A stretch of 64,000 bases of DNA, taken from Amoebophrya sp. A120. Its lineage: Eukaryota > Sar > Dinophyceae > Syndiniales > Amoebophryaceae. Below are positions 11,706 through 23,675 of this stretch, in pieces; the first letter of the stretch is position 1; each line of letters begins with the position of its first letter. The stretch lies in the NCBI GenBank assembly GCA_905178155.1, contig CAJINV010000005.1, positions 7,246,989-7,310,988 on the forward strand, given 5' to 3'. Position numbers and translations under genes: made by a program. The notes under the pieces were generated by a model. The model did no database searches and had not been told where the DNA came from. It saw nothing but the letters and a program-made list of their open reading frames with translations.

Positions 11706-11766
11706 GCGCAGGGCCACTTCCTGGACACAACGTCGGCCTACGTCACGGGGATGCTCCTTGATCTAC

Positions 11767-11802
11767 TTAACACGACCTTTGGCCATGCAAAGGTCATGTT
11801 AA
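11767..11802. repeat. 36-bp hairpin related to the neighbouring MITE
   Basis: TTAACACGACCTTTG pairs with CAAAGGTCATGTTAA around GCCATG. The TTAAC and ACGACCT segments are shared with the element at 11562. Confidence 0.65.
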
Positions 11803-11931
11803 CCATTTTTTTTTCCACGTATATGCAGGAAGTCCGGGCCCCAGCGCTTCAGTGCCTCCCGACGTGTGCATGGGGGCACTGCGTTGGCAGACACTTTTTT
11901 CTTCCCCGCAGGAGCGGGATCTGGAACAAAG

Positions 11932-11966
11932 TTTGAAAAGATGTCGAAGGAGACATCTTTTCAAAT
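11932..11966. repeat. hairpin
   Basis: TTTGAAAAGATGTC pairs exactly with GACATCTTTTCAAA around a GAAGGA loop. No T-rich Pol III or bacterial-type terminator context is evident. Confidence 0.6.
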
Positions 11967-11979
11967 TTTTGTCGAGCGG

Positions 11980-12068
11980 CCTCGATCAGAGGTCGGCCTC
12001 GATCAGGGGTCGGCCGCGATCAGAGGTCGGCCGGCCTCGATCAGAGGTCGGCCGCAATCAGGGGTCAC
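11980..12068. repeat. 17-bp tandem repeat, five copies
   Basis: CCTCGATCAGAGGTCGG and one- or two-base variants recur at 11980, 11997, 12014, 12035 and 12052. CCTCGATCAGAGG is itself partly palindromic. Confidence 0.8.
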
Positions 12069-12280
12069 CTGTTGTCCGCCCCGAGGGCTCGTCAGTTTAT
12101 TTTGTAGAACTGAGCAGCACCAGCTTCGCCTTCGCGCGATCCAAATCGCGTGAAAGCGGGGGCAAGAGATAACCCCCTACATCTTGTAACCTTATCGGGT
12201 TTAGGTATCTTTCTGCTTTGCTGGTCGCGCCCGCGGGGTCAAGGGGGTTCAGTTACCAACGGGGTCAAGGGGGTTTAGTT

Positions 12281-12488
12281 AACTGCCAGTTTTGTTTTCC
12301 ATGCGGCCTTTCGCCTCGGGTGGCAAAGGCCGCATGGAATACAAAACTGGCAGTTTTGTCGAGCGGGAACTGGAACTTTGATTTCAAAGCTCCAGTTCCC
12401 GCTCGACAAAACTGCCAGTTTTGTATTCCATGAGGTTTGAGTTTTCAGGCGGTTCCTTCTCGCCACCGAAATGGTGGAGAAGGAGCCG
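12281..12488. repeat. chain of three hairpins sharing arms
   Basis: The first pairs AACTGCCAGTTTTG...CCATGCGGCCTTT with its complement (12281-12355). The second pairs CCAGTTTTGTCGAGCGGGAA with its complement (12342-12424) and reuses the right arm of the first. The third pairs GGCGGTTCCTTCTCGCCAC with GTGGAGAAGGAGCCGC (12449-12488). Alternative pairings are possible, as in fold-back transposons. Confidence 0.7.
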
Positions 12489-12639
12489 CATGGAAATTAA
12501 AAAAGCAACGGTCTGGTGCCGCCGGTCGAGGAGAATGGCGTGTAAATTCGACCCGGCGCAGGGATACAGTACCCGTTGAAGAGCAAAATCCAAAAAGAGC
12601 GTCATCATTCCACACGTTTTGCATTTCCGATCGGCCTGC

Positions 12640-12980
12640 CCAAGCGGGAAGCAATACTCACAAATACTCATTATTCGAAAGAATTTCATCCATGAGACGC
12701 TCCTTCTGCAATACAAACCAAGAACCTCTTCACTCATGAAAAGTCTCAAAAGCCTCCTCGTGCAATACAAATCAAGCAGTGCAGCCACGGTCGTGACTCC
12801 TTCTTCCGGCAATACAAACCAAGAAGAAACTCAGCCACGCAAAGTTCCTCCGAGAATCAATACAAATCAAGCAGCTCCTCAGCCATAACTCGTTCCGTCG
12901 GCAATGCAAACGATCGAGAAAGAAGTTCAGCCGCGAACAGTTCCGCCTGGAATCAATATAAATCAAGCTCTCAGACAGGT
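12640..12980. repeat. degenerate tandem array with AATACAAAYCAAG cores
   Basis: About five diverged units of roughly 60-66 bp each contain AATACAAACCAAG or AATCAATACAAATCAAGCAG. The same core appears in coding form in gene 3 exon 1 (GINLNQADS), so the array may derive from a decayed coding segment. Confidence 0.5.
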
Positions 12981-13423
12981 CTTTCGAAAGAGAGAAGGAT
13001 CGAAATCGTGGTCCGGCCGAGAAGGCGTCGCTGCGATAGAAGCAGATCTATCACCGATCCCCTTGGAAATGGAGCGAACGGCGCAGGTAGCGCATGGCAT
13101 GAGAAAGCCGACGTCGGTTCGTATGACTGGTATTGCGCGACCGTGGAAAAAAAACGCACGGACCAAGAATGATCCGCAAATGCGCATAATATGCGATCCG
13201 ATTGACATTTCATCTGCGCCGGAAATAGCAGAAGAGGCCTACGATCCGAGGAGCGAAGCGACCTGGTGCGCAACAAAGCCAAAGCGCTCTTCTCCCCTGG
13301 TAAAAAACCAGCGACGTTCATCTTCTTCATCTTCCACTGCAAAAAGCCAGACCATTCAGCTTCAGGATTTTTTCCACACCTTCCACTGCATAAAAAACAA
13401 CTTCAACTTCTATTCGCCGCAAA

Positions 13424-16400
13424 ATGTCCGACCAAGAGATGATGGAGATGGAAACGCTCATCAACGCCTCCGAAGCCGCCGGGGCGGAGGAGGAAATGAT
13501 CGAGGACGAGCTTGGGGGTTGGTTGGTCCCTACGCCGAAGACCCGCGCTGCTCCGAAGGCGAAGGCCCGCGCTGGAATCAACTTGAACCAAGCCGACTCG
13601 GCACTCTTGTCGACTTTACTCGGGCCGGAACAGGAGCAGGACCAAGAATTGACCAGCCGCGAGGAGGAGAATATCAAGTTGATGGGTTTTACTGCTGCGC
13701 GGAACGAGGAGCTGGGTACTTTTTCTTAGTTTTTCGTATTTTAGTTTTTGTTTTTCTAATATGCAAAAAAGTCCATTTGTTTGTGTGTTGAGTAAAGTTG
13801 AGTGAGCCTACCTCTATTGCCAATATATGTGAGTTAACAATTTGCTTTCAAGTGCGAAAGAGTCTCGGTCTGGAAGGATGCGAACTTGTGATGTGTGTCG
13901 CGGATCATGCAACAATCTGTGTTGCATGACTTGCAAAGGGTCCCCATTTCTCGCCATGTTGAGAGGGCATTTCTCATGCACAGGGGCTGCAGAAGCTGTG
14001 ACGCTAGAGCGTGCGTTCCAGACTTGCTGGAGCTTGGAAAAACTGCATGACAAATCTCGGAATCTTCCAGACAGAGACCCAGAAGCTGTTGTATTTGTCG
14101 AAAAGATTCTCAATTTGTCCAACACCAAACCCATTAAAATTTCCTAGGTTTAATTGTGGGGCAGATCGAAAACTTGTACCACTCCGAGGCAGAAGACGAG
14201 ATATGCGGAGCTACGGGAGTGATACCCAGGAAAAAACACCCAATCCCGTCCATTTTTTGCATGATATTTACACCCAACCCCCAGCCTATTTACCAACTTA
14301 CAGCATTACGGCGGATCCCATGAAAACCCGTGGCCTATTTACCAACTTACAGCATTGTAGGTTGGCAAATAGGGCGGGGGTGTCATGCAAAAAATGGACG
14401 GGATTGGGTGTTTCTTCCTGGATGCAGGGTTCTCAAGGTGAATGTTCTCTACAAACCACGCCGGTTTGTTGAGCAGACCGAACACACCAACGGGCCCCCC
14501 ACCAGCGTACTTCAGCTGCTGCGTTCATGTGTTTCCCCCTACTTAGGTTCTCTTTTTTCTTGCTCTGTGGGCCTGCGCCTTGCCATCTTCTGAAAATGCC
14601 TCAAGTGAACAAGCATCTACCTAACAAACAGCAACGCATCCTGAAGATGGCCTTCAATATGGACCCGAACACGGTGCGGGTGACCATGATCAAGAACGGC
14701 AAATGGTCGAAAACGGCGGGGATTTTTGCTATTTACGAGCTTCTATCCTGTGCAAAAGTGCCGCACTAGTATAAATTGCGTCTCTCTCATCTCAACGTAA
14801 ATCAGCATTACAAACTCAAACTCCGTTGCGTTTATCTTTCTCAAGGTCAATCAGCATTACAAGTTCAAGTTTGTAGCTCTGGGCTAATTTGTAATGCAAT
14901 TCATTGCGTTTATGCATTACAAATCTCGCTCTCGTCATCGTAAATCACGCATTTATGAATTGCAAGTCTCTCTCTCGTCGTAAATCAGCATTACAAATTC
15001 AAATTTGTAATTCTGCGTTAATTTGTAATGCAATTTATACTAGTGCAATGGTTTTGCAGTGCATAGCTTCTGCTGCGGGGAAAACTGCGCTTCGACCAGA
15101 ATGGGGCGTTGGAAGTCGGTGAGGGAGAGAATTGCTTCAAGGAAAAGGACTACAAGAGGCTGGCGCGCGAAGGCATTTTCGTGGCCGTCGACGAGGTCGA
15201 CGACCTGATGGGCTTGATCAACAATCTGGAGAAGTTGAAGGTGTACTCCTTCGAGGCGGCCGACCTCATTTTAATCTGCAAAGGTGACGATCGATGATGA
15301 TGATGATGATGATGATGATTTTGCTACCCAGAAGGCCAACACGTCTGCTCATGCGATGACGCAAGTGGTTCCTTTTTTCGAGAGAAGACAGAAGATCGTG
15401 CTGAGGCAGTATATAATGCACTTATCTATTTGAATTCATATTTTCAGCGTGGGAAGCGATCCGGAAGAAGTGCGAGGACGGAGGGGGCTTGTACGGTGCC
15501 CAAATTGTGCTCCTCAAATTCCTGTACTTTGGATTAGTTTTTGATTTCTCTATCTGATTGTCCTCGCCCCATGTTGTTCGTCGGTGCCTTCCCTCCGAGA
15601 TGAGAGAGTTGCTAGTGCAGAACTCCACTTCAATTCGCACACAGGGACCAATACAAGGCGTTGACCAACACCGGATATGAGTTCACGACGACCACCGCCC
15701 CGCAGTACCAATCGATCGCAAACATGATCGCCCAGGTATAAGATTAGCTATTGGAGCATTGCAAACCCCTTGTAGAGTGACACTTTTGGTAAAGCGTTGG
15801 TCATCGGCCGAGCTGAAGCATGACAAAGTAGCTAAGTCTTCGCGTGACGAGTGCGCTCAGCATGACAAACGCAGTAAAGTCACCTGGTTCAGAGTGCGTT
15901 TGGAGACTCGTCATCATTTCCGCTCAGAATGCCATCTGTAAATACTCATCAGGAAGGAGACAACAAGGCCAACGGGTTTGCGGACTGGTAAGGAGGGCGC
16001 ATACTTAGAGTTTTTTTATTGGGGCCGATCGTAAGTGGCTGTTTCTGGTCGATTAAGTACTTCGTCCTGTTGCTTTCGAAAAGAGAATATCCACGCCTCT
16101 GCTCCAATCAATCGCACAGCATCCGTGCGGCCAACCGGAAGCTCGACGTGCCGACGGATTCCGTCCTGAACCAGCTGGGCTTCCTGTATCAGCTTGCGGT
16201 GGATTGTCGTCAGTCGGGGATTAAGAAGGTATTATGGACTTTCTAGGAGTTCCGAGGCCCCATGTCTGGTTTTTACAGTAGTGGCGTTCTTGAGGGCGTG
16301 TTGATGATTTTGGTTCTTGTTGTTCATCTCAAACTAACACTTTTCAACGCGCAATCAAAAACCCAACAGCGCACGCTCGACTGGTTGCTGGTCTGCCCCT

Positions 16401-19400
16401 GGCACCAGCACAGCCTGTACCACAAAAAGTGCCAGAAGTTCAAGCAGACCGACGCCGCAACTTACATGAAAGACCGGAACGCTTTTTTCGCGCACCAAGT
16501 CATCGGGGAGACGTTGGACGGGGCGGAGTACACCAAGGCCGTGTACAACAAGCGCTACGACGTCGGGAAGCACCTGAAGACTATGGTAGAGAAAAATGCA
16601 GGGGTGGTATATTTGTAATGCAAATACGCGAAATGCGGACGGATCTGTTATGCAACTCTGGGGCTCGACTATGTTATGCGAAAGGAAGACGGACTTGCTA
16701 TGCAAAGTGAATCATGGATCTGCCACCCGCCCGTATTTTTCCGTGTGATGATGATGCTGGAAGAAGAGCAGTGCGAGTCGTGGGATGCGCCGGTGATGAA
16801 AGACATTTTCCCCAACAAAAACGAAGACGACTACCTGCAGTTCATCTGGGCCAAATATCAGTACAACCGGGGAAAGTTCAAGACCGCGCTCATCAAGTAC
16901 TGCGAGGACAACAACTTGATAAGCAACGCAATCTTTCCGGAACGCCAGGCAAAAATGTTTCTCAAGAAGAGGGCGTCTTCCGTGGCGGATGCCTGGTTCC
17001 AGGCCCCCCCGCCGGAAGAGGAGCTGGCTCTGTTGCGGCAGCAGGATGACGATGCCGGGGACGCCGGTCCCGCGGAGGAAGATAAGGAAAGCGACAAAAC
17101 GGGGAAATTGGACCCGGCGGACTGGTATTGGGCGAACAAGTGCGCTCTTCCGCCGAAGAAGATCAAAATCGTCGACAATTTCGGCCAGGACTATGATGAC
17201 CCGGATTTTGCCGAGCCGCACCAGGACCACAACCGCAACAAAATCGATCCGCTGGTCACGCCAGATGAAACCGTACAGCTTTTTTAGAAATGAAGCGCCC
17301 GTGCCTGCTGCTACTTACCTGCTCTGCTATTTCAACAACTCTTCTAGTTTTTCACGGGCAAGAGCGCAAGTCCCAGTTTTTCCAACTAGTAAGTATTTCT
17401 CGTGCCTCCGCTGAGAATGATGTTGCGAGTCCAAAGCGAAGCCCTTGCTCTTAAAATTTAAAAACAGCCCCTGCACATCGTGGACGTCAACACGCTATGC
17501 ATTGCAAAAGTACCGCGCTCGTATATATGCATTACAAATTTCCTCAGCATGAGACTTTTGTAATGCTGAAGATTTGCCTCATAGTTACATTTGTAATACT
17601 GATTCTCCTTAAGACAAAGATTTGTAATGCATGATTTGCAGTGCTGATTTGTAATGCTGATTTGTAATGCAAGTGCTGATTTGTAATGCAAGTGCTGATT
17701 TGTAATGCATGGCTTGCATTCATACGAGTGCGATACTTTTGCAGGGGATACACGTTGAGCGTGCTGAACGACAGGGGCATCGGTGGGAAATTTCCCTTCA
17801 AGGTGAAATACTCCGGGGGTGCACAAGATATGGTGAAAGAGACGGCGAAGCTGATCAAGAAATACTCTGACAGCCACTTCTACATCTTCTTGGGTGGGAC
17901 GGATGAGCAGGCGCTGAAGGACTTCAAAGATGGCATGGGGGCGGCCCTCGTCCGCGAGATCGACTTGGTTCCGATCAAGACGGACGAAGAGAACAACCAA
18001 TACGCATGGCAACAGTCCGCGTAACTCATCGCGCCCGCGCAGGGGCGGAGTTTTCTGCAGAAAGGGTTCGCGCACTAGAGAACTAAAAAGGCACGCTCCT
18101 TTTTCCCTTTTGGAAATAAAGACGCAACCCCAATCCCCCGCTGCGATCCCTACTATCTAGCGTGATGATTTACTTTCTTTGTTGTGCATATCTACCACCA
18201 CGATGCGGTCTTCATCGAGAAGGCGCTGACGAATATCCCGAAGATGCCGAGGAATTTGTATTACCCCCCGATCCCGAAGGATATGGAGTTCTCAGACGTT
18301 TACTTTGGCATCTTGTTTGTAATGCAAATTTAGTCTGTCATGCAAGTCGAGTCTGCATCTTGGGCCACAGCCAACAAGTAGTCGCTTTCGCGCAGACCGG
18401 GTTTCTAAATAATGCAAAGAAAACAGACCACAGCCAGGTCCCCACTTTTATCGCTCCTCCTCTTGCGTCGCCTACTCGTGAAAGGTGCTTAGCGGCTGAG
18501 AACTCCATATAGGAATCAAGGCGCCACCATGCCGGGCCGATCGCAAACCTGCGAGCGGAAGAAGAGAAGCAGGGCTTCGTGCGGAAACAGGGCGTGAAGT
18601 CGACGTCCGTGAAGGTCGACGATGAACAGGACGGTACTTATTTATATGGAGATATAATTTCAAACTCCCCTTTGGGGTTTTGCTTTCTATATACGGGGAT
18701 CTACTCAAGCTCCATTTTGGTTTTGCATTGCAATATATGAAGTTCTACTTTTTCGCTTTGTAGTTCTCGCTCCTTTATTCTATTCGTGTTCGCCCTCACG
18801 TACATGAGTTCATGCGCTCCCGATTTGAAGGGGAGTTTTTGTAGGATTGATTGATGCAGCCTGAACCCCAAACACAGATGGCTGGAAGGCCGAAATGAAG
18901 CCGAAGCGCGTTCCGAAGGATGAGGACATTTGCTACCGGCGGCACAAGCCGGACAAATTCTGGAAGCAGGTCGCAGACCTCGCTGGGTGCACTGTCGTGG
19001 TTGGCCACTACATGGACGGCCAGCGGGCGGCCCTGTACAAAATGGACCGGAAAAAGTACTTACTTGCGTTTTGCCCTCCTCTTTTCACTGACAGTAGCTA
19101 CTTCCTTCTGTTTTTGCAGACAGACAGAGCAGTGCCATTTTTTATCAGACAGCCCGTTATTGCTTCTGCAAGAAACGCCAAATCGCTCGACATACAGGTA
19201 CTACGGCATGGCGATGACGGCGGCCCACAAAAGGTACCACCTGGGTCAGTTCAAGTTCCACTCTTTGCGGCTCGAGGTGACTGGAGACATCTTCGGGCTG
19301 CACAACCTCACCGCGCTGCAGAAAGGGTACTACGAGTACTACGAGGAGAACCCGAAGAAGAGAAACCTGTACCACATGCAAGTCGTATTCTTAGACGAGC

Positions 19401-19657
19401 AGTTAACGCCGGCGCAGCTGCAGCTGAAGAAACAGGGCAAGTTGGTGACTCCGGAGACCCGGCGTGCCCCCGGATCCGGTCCGTTTGACAGGCCGGGCAG
19501 CGAATTCATGCAAGCGATTCGCAACACCAAGTCGGGCCGTGAGGGTGGGATCAAGCGGAAGGCCGAGGAGGGTAGCACCGGGAAACCAAAAGCGAAGGCG
19601 AAAGCTGGGGCCAAGAAGACGACGCAGATGGATTTGTTGAGTCTGGCTGGTACTTAA
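13424..19657 (+). CDS. gene 3: large unrecognised protein with basic C-terminus
   Basis: Translation plausibly starts at the ATG 13424 (AAAATGTCC; MSDQEMMEMETLINASEAAG), an acidic then Lys/Ala-rich exon. A GT-AG join (GTACTT near 13714 to CCTAG at 14148) gives NEELGLIVGQIENLYHSEAE. An IE joins GATGV to LKVNVLYK. The next part may start anew at ATG 14596 (MPQVNKHLPNKQQRILKMAF), so two genes are possible. Later exons read IYELLLRGKLRFDQNGALEV (across an IE), DSVLNQLGFLYQLAVDC, RTLDWLLVCPWHQHSLYHKK, DDYLQFIWAKYQYNRGKFKT, VDVNTLSVLNDRGIGGKFPF (across an IE), YHLGQFKFHSLRLEVTGDIF, and a tail with KRKAEEG and KPKAKAKAGAKKTTQMDLL before the stop at 19655-19657. The tail looks like a nuclear localisation signal. 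Several introns here are GT-AG, unlike gene 6. No domain family is recognised. Confidence 0.55.
13850..14090. mobile_element. degenerate introner, family IE-1, in gene 3 intron 1
   Basis: GAGTCTCGGTCTGGAAGGAT pairs with the complement of CTTCCAGACAGAGACC. The interior carries the usual GCATGACAAAT and TTCTCATGC motifs. It sits inside a GT-AG intron rather than forming its borders. Confidence 0.6.
14223..14424. mobile_element. introner, family IE-4, in gene 3
   Basis: The arms TACCCAGGAAAAAACACCC and GGGTGTTTCTTCCTGGATG pair with few mismatches. The interior holds a second duplicated segment (ATTTACCAACTTACAGCATT twice). The flanking repeat is degraded. Confidence 0.65.
14744..15065. mobile_element. 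introner, family IE-2 (long), in gene 3
   Basis: It starts TATCCTGTGCAAAAGTGCCG and ends TTTTGCAGTGCATA, with exact repeats GCTTC. At 322 bp it is about twice the usual IE-2 size because of repeated TCAGCATTACAAATTC segments. Confidence 0.85.
15291..15320. repeat. (GAT)n microsatellite
   Basis: About nine GAT triplets directly follow the exon ending LILICK of gene 3, just inside the putative intron. Confidence 0.85.
16582..16751. mobile_element. introner-like element, singleton family, in gene 3
   Basis: The left end TATGGTAGAGAAAAATGCAG, then GGGTGG, pairs imperfectly with CCACCCGCCCGTATTTTTCC. The interior has repeated ATGCGGACGGATCTGTTATGC-type units. Removal plausibly joins HLKT to MMLEEEQCES. 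The right border is not exact. Confidence 0.5.
17496..17750. mobile_element. introner, family IE-2, in gene 3
   Basis: It starts TATGCATTGCAAAAGTACCG and ends CTTTTGCAGGGGATA, with repeats CACGC/CACGT. An internal GTGCTGATTTGTAATGCAA unit is repeated. Removal joins VDVNT to LSVLND in frame. Confidence 0.85.
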
Positions 19658-21483
19658 GCTCCTCGCATTACCTCCGAGCAGAAGCACTTCCTTGAAAAAT
19701 AAACATCGCTTTAGTGCTTTAGAGCTGAAGCTGCTCCTTATTTTGAATTTCGACTTTATAGCGACGACCTTAGGCGTCTAGAGTGACAGTGCGAACCTAG
19801 AGGCTTGCGCCCTGCGTGACAGGGCGCAGCTACTCAATGAAAACGCACACGACGCGACGCTCTTCGGTCGGTTGCTTCCATCCTTCAGCTCTTACTATGG
19901 CCCGCACAAGCCCTGGCACCCCGGAGGCTTGAGCGGTAGCGAAATTGTGCTCATTCACCCACAGAAGGGCTACAGTCGTCACTCTGACTGCGTCGCGCGT
20001 AAGTAGATAGCAGCTGCTCTGTGTTGGATTCCTCGATCGAGATTCTGCTTCTCAATATACTCACAGGTTCCCTGAGCGGTGGTGCTAATCAGCCGTCGAC
20101 GGGCCACGAAGAAGAGGAGAATCTTTTCCCGTCCCTGGGTGGGGCCTCTAGCTCCAGCAGCTTTGGCCCAAACTGACTTTATTTTTTTTATAGAAATGAG
20201 AAGACTTCCTTCGGCAAGCAACGGCTTTCAAAATTAGCTTCCCCGACTTTTTTTTACTTAGCAAGGCCAGGAAGGAAGTAAGTATCTTAGACATGGCGCG
20301 ACAAGAAAAACGAGGCAAGAACTCCTTCAGTCTTTTGTTCATAGTCGGTATGCTAATCTTCAGTCGCTGCCCAGTAGGAATCCAAACGTGAAGAAGTACG
20401 AAAGAACGCGCTTTGTTCTACAGTCTTATGATAGGCACTACATATGTACGGTCGATAATGAAGGTTCTCATCTCCATTTCTGTGAATTCCGCGCCGCGGA
20501 CTGCGCAGAAAAGTGGAGCACAAATATATAGAGTCACAAACCCAAAGTCGTTTTTTGACATGCAAAAAATCACACTTCAGTACCACACCACCACTTCTTC
20601 GCACGCTTTGTTTGGGTTTCCCTGTGCCTCGCCAGGAAAGCACAAGCAGGGCGTGGACATCTACACTGCAACGTGCTTTCTATCTCAGAAGTAATTTCAT
20701 CTAGATAAGAAATCCAGAACTCGCGCGGAATACTTAGTGGCACACAGGCGCGCTCGACATTGCCACGCCGTGATTTATCGAGCTCGCGCAGCGAATATTC
20801 GGAGCGGGACACTTCAATGGCCATTACTTTTATCAATGCTTCCACCTATAAAAAGTAAAAGACCGCGCTCGGTGGAAATTGTAACTCTACGTTGAAAATG
20901 ATTGAAGAGAGTGACTGTCTTCGCGTGAAAGATGTATTTTCAGACAGTCGAAGGTCGCCGTGTTGCAGCTTCGGAACTGCCGTGGCCTGTTCTGCCTCAC
21001 TGGCGGGCGCGAGCCTCAAGGAGCTTTCCCGCGGGCAGTCTGTGCATCCCGGGTGCCAGCACAGCCCCGCGCTTTGTGTAAGAACGAAGAGTGCGCAGCT
21101 TTAAAGCCGCGGGATCGGTTCGTTCTTTTTTTCGATGTAGGTAAAGATCATGAAGTCGTCGCGCAGGTCGTAGAGCGTCGTGGCCGATCGTCAAGCAAGT
21201 CGCGCTAAACTCGTACGCGCAAAGAAGCTCGCGCCGAAAAGTGCGAAACCTTCGCAGGCACGGATTCGCACCCAGAAGCCCCTTGCTCATCGCAACAGGC
21301 CGGCAGCGGGTCCTAGATCGTTTTCGCTGCGTTTGTGTTCTTAAGATGCGCCGCGCTGATTTTCGTCTGAACGAGAGATCGCGCAAGCCTTTGAGCGAGA
21401 AATCCTGAAGTTTTTGAGCGAGAAATCATGGAAGGGTGGATCCTCACAGAGTAACCGGGTCTGCCGCTTATTGCCTTACTCAA

Positions 21484-21867
21484 AGTAAACCCTGAACCCT
21501 TTGCGACCAGACGCCCACGCGGAGTACTCCCATGAGCTAGCTGACGGCCCCCGCTGCGTGACCGGGTCCGGAGCGTGGGCAAGAGAGGCGCTGCTCCAGT
21601 GAAGTGCAACGCCCATGACCTTTTTTTTCTTCGCTGCCCGGGTGCGCGCAGCGCGCTTCCCGGCGGCCACCACCTCCGACCGCCACGACCTACTGACCCC
21701 CGGTCACGTGGCGTCCGGCCGGCCGGACGGACGTGTCCCGCCCGGTCGCGTCTTGGCTCCTTGTTACCTTGCAATAATTTTTAGGGCAGGGGACCTAAGG
21801 CCCACCCAGCTGGGTGGGTCGAAGGTCCCCTGAGGACCTAAGCGGACATTTTGTGGCCCTCTTCTAA
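21484..21867. mobile_element. truncated copy of the 41664-42819 TIR element (right end)
   Basis: It aligns to about 42431-42819, from GTAAACCCTGAACCCTTTGC to the full right terminal repeat (TTAGGGCAGGGGACCTAAGG to GCGGACATTTTGTGGCCC). The left half is missing. The 45-bp dispersed repeat begins at its outer edge. Confidence 0.8.
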
Positions 21868-21915
21868 TTCAAATACAAATTCTTCATCTTCACCCACACC
21901 TTCGTGCTTTAGTTT
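21867..21915. repeat. dispersed 45-bp repeat, copy adjoining a transposon end
   Basis: AAATACAAATTCTTCATCTT then CACCCACACCTTCGTGCTTTA follows directly after CCCTCTTCTAATTC, the outer edge of the terminal repeat. A further copy lies at 23797-23845. Confidence 0.75.
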
Positions 21916-22539
21916 CTGAAACTAAACTCAGCCCATGCGGCCAAAGAAGTTGCGGCGCAGCCGCTGTTCGCGTAAATATTCGCCGTAGAGCCGCCCCCCA
22001 CCTCTCGCACTGCCCGACGGAATTCGGGCGATCTTGGGCTGAGTTTTTGTCTATTCATGTTTGAGGCCAATAGGCGGCTTTTGTGCTTGTGACACATTTT
22101 CGCTGCGTGTTTTGCCGGCCTCTTTCCTATTCTGGAGTGCTCTTCTCGTCGCGCGCTCCCTATGGCAGGCAGAGGCGACGGCCCCGACGGGATTCCATCT
22201 GTCTCCCGATATTGATCTAGGGCGAAAAGTGTGGTGGGGTTGTCGGTTTTTGTGGTTAGTCCTGGCTAGCGGTCCCCAATCCTACCAGGGTGACACTCTT
22301 GGGCTCTTTCCGCAGCAGATGAGAGGAGACTTCATGTGGGCAGAGGCAAAGGCTTGGGCGAGAATTGGGATAGGATTTTGCGTGAGTTGAAAAGAAGTTA
22401 GAAATGAGTTGGGAAAGAGTTGAAAATAAGTTAGAAATGAGTTGGGAAGGAGTTGGAAATGAGTTAGACGTACTTAGTATCCACGTTTTGAACTCTTTCC
22501 TAACTCCTTTCCAACCCTTTCCCAACTCCTTTTTGAAAT

Positions 22540-22740
22540 TCAAAAGGAGGGTTGGGATTTTGCATGAATTCAAAAGGAGGGTTGGGATTTTGCATGAATT
22601 CAAAAGGAGGGTTGGGATTTTGCATGAATTCAAAAGGAGGGTTGGGATTTTGGGCAAATTCAAAAGGAGGGTTGGGATTTAGGACGAATTCAAAACGTGG
22701 GCTGGGAATTTGGGTGAATTCAGAATGAGGGTTGGACAGG
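22540..22740. repeat. 30-bp minisatellite, about 6.7 copies
   Basis: The unit TTGCATGAATTCAAAAGGAG then GGTTGGGATT repeats at exactly 30-bp steps from about 22540. The last two units are diverged. Because 30 is a multiple of three, frames stay open on both strands, giving apparent 90-130 residue ORFs that I do not accept as genes. A related purine-rich GAGTTGGGAAAGAGTTG block and its inverse flank it at 22390-22530. Confidence 0.9.
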
Positions 22741-23675
22741 CCCGCCCTGGCAAGCGGATCTGGCCTGCAAAATTGGCGGGCGCGCCTTCGGCGCGCGGAG
22801 GAGTTCGTCTTTGTTCCTCTTTCGTTTTGCTCCGGGAGATGACTTGTCGCGCCGGCTTTCGGAACTCTCGATCTGGGACCTTTCGGTGAGGGCAATTTTT
22901 TGGGGCGGAGACTCTGCCTCGCGTCGTGTTCGACATGTCGCGTAGTCTGTGGAAAGGAATACTGGGCGAAGCCGCAGGAGTTTTTTTCTCCTCGAGCAGA
23001 ATATCGATGCTACCCACGCGCCCAGGTGTGCGCCTCCTTTGTGTTTTTCCCCGGTGTGGATCGGGCCTTCCATTTTTTTTTTGATGTGGCAACGGCGCAG
23101 AAATGACTGTCCCCGAAAATTGCGCGGGAGCTCGCTTTTTCCGCGCTTTAATACATCTTTTCCGGACCCCACATTTCCAAAATTGAAGACTTTTGAATTC
23201 GTTTTGAATTAGTTTTGAAAGCAAATTAATGCTCGGGCGCTTCTTGATTAAGTAATTCAAAATCAAATACAAATTCTTCATCGTCAACGTTGCACTTGTA
23301 TCTCCAACCGTCGATGAGCAGCGTGGAGAACATGTTGGCCGCAGGAGCAGCAATTCCTGCACCGTTGGCCGCATGCATACGGGAAGATATCCGCAGCAAA
23401 TTTCATGCCTGGTTGGTGAGAGAACGCGTTGGCTCCTGCTCTGTGAATTATCATTCATCGAGCTACTAGACTTATCCTTGTTGGCGTTCAAGATAGGAAG
23501 AATAATAGGTGAACTAGTAGAACTCTAAAGAAGTTTAAGTTGCTGTAAATTACAGCTGTAGTGAGATGGAACAATGACATCAAGAAAATATTATCCATTG
23601 TGCTCTAAATCTACGTACAACAGCACTCTCTGCGCCGACCACGTGTACAAATTTGCGATGCATAGCTCATTAGGA

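Larger units (their letters stand above)
11119..13423. other. intergenic: hairpins and tandem arrays
   Basis: No gene is supported. The stretch holds a 144-bp MITE-like palindrome, several further hairpins, a 17-bp tandem array and a degenerate array of roughly 62-bp units. A frame open from 12904 runs through the degenerate repeats and is probably not coding. Confidence 0.5.

Noticed and set aside
12904-13791. 295-codon frame on the + strand
   Set aside because: It runs through degenerate tandem repeats and reads gene 3 exon 1 in the wrong frame. The 13424 frame has a better start, acidic/basic organisation and a frame-consistent splice.
18700-18730. Spliced-leader-like CTCAAGCTCCATTTTGG
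   Set aside because: It resembles the dinoflagellate leader only in CCATTTTGG and is in the wrong order; not an SL gene or acceptor signature.
22540-22740. CRISPR array
   Set aside because: Repeats are directly contiguous with no spacers, and the genome is eukaryotic.
22404-22895. Repetitive 90-130 codon frames on both strands
   Set aside because: They are products of the 30-bp minisatellite, whose length is divisible by three.
22679-23491. 270-codon minus-strand frame
   Set aside because: It lacks any recognisable domain, overlaps the minisatellite and is compositionally random; no exon-like borders.
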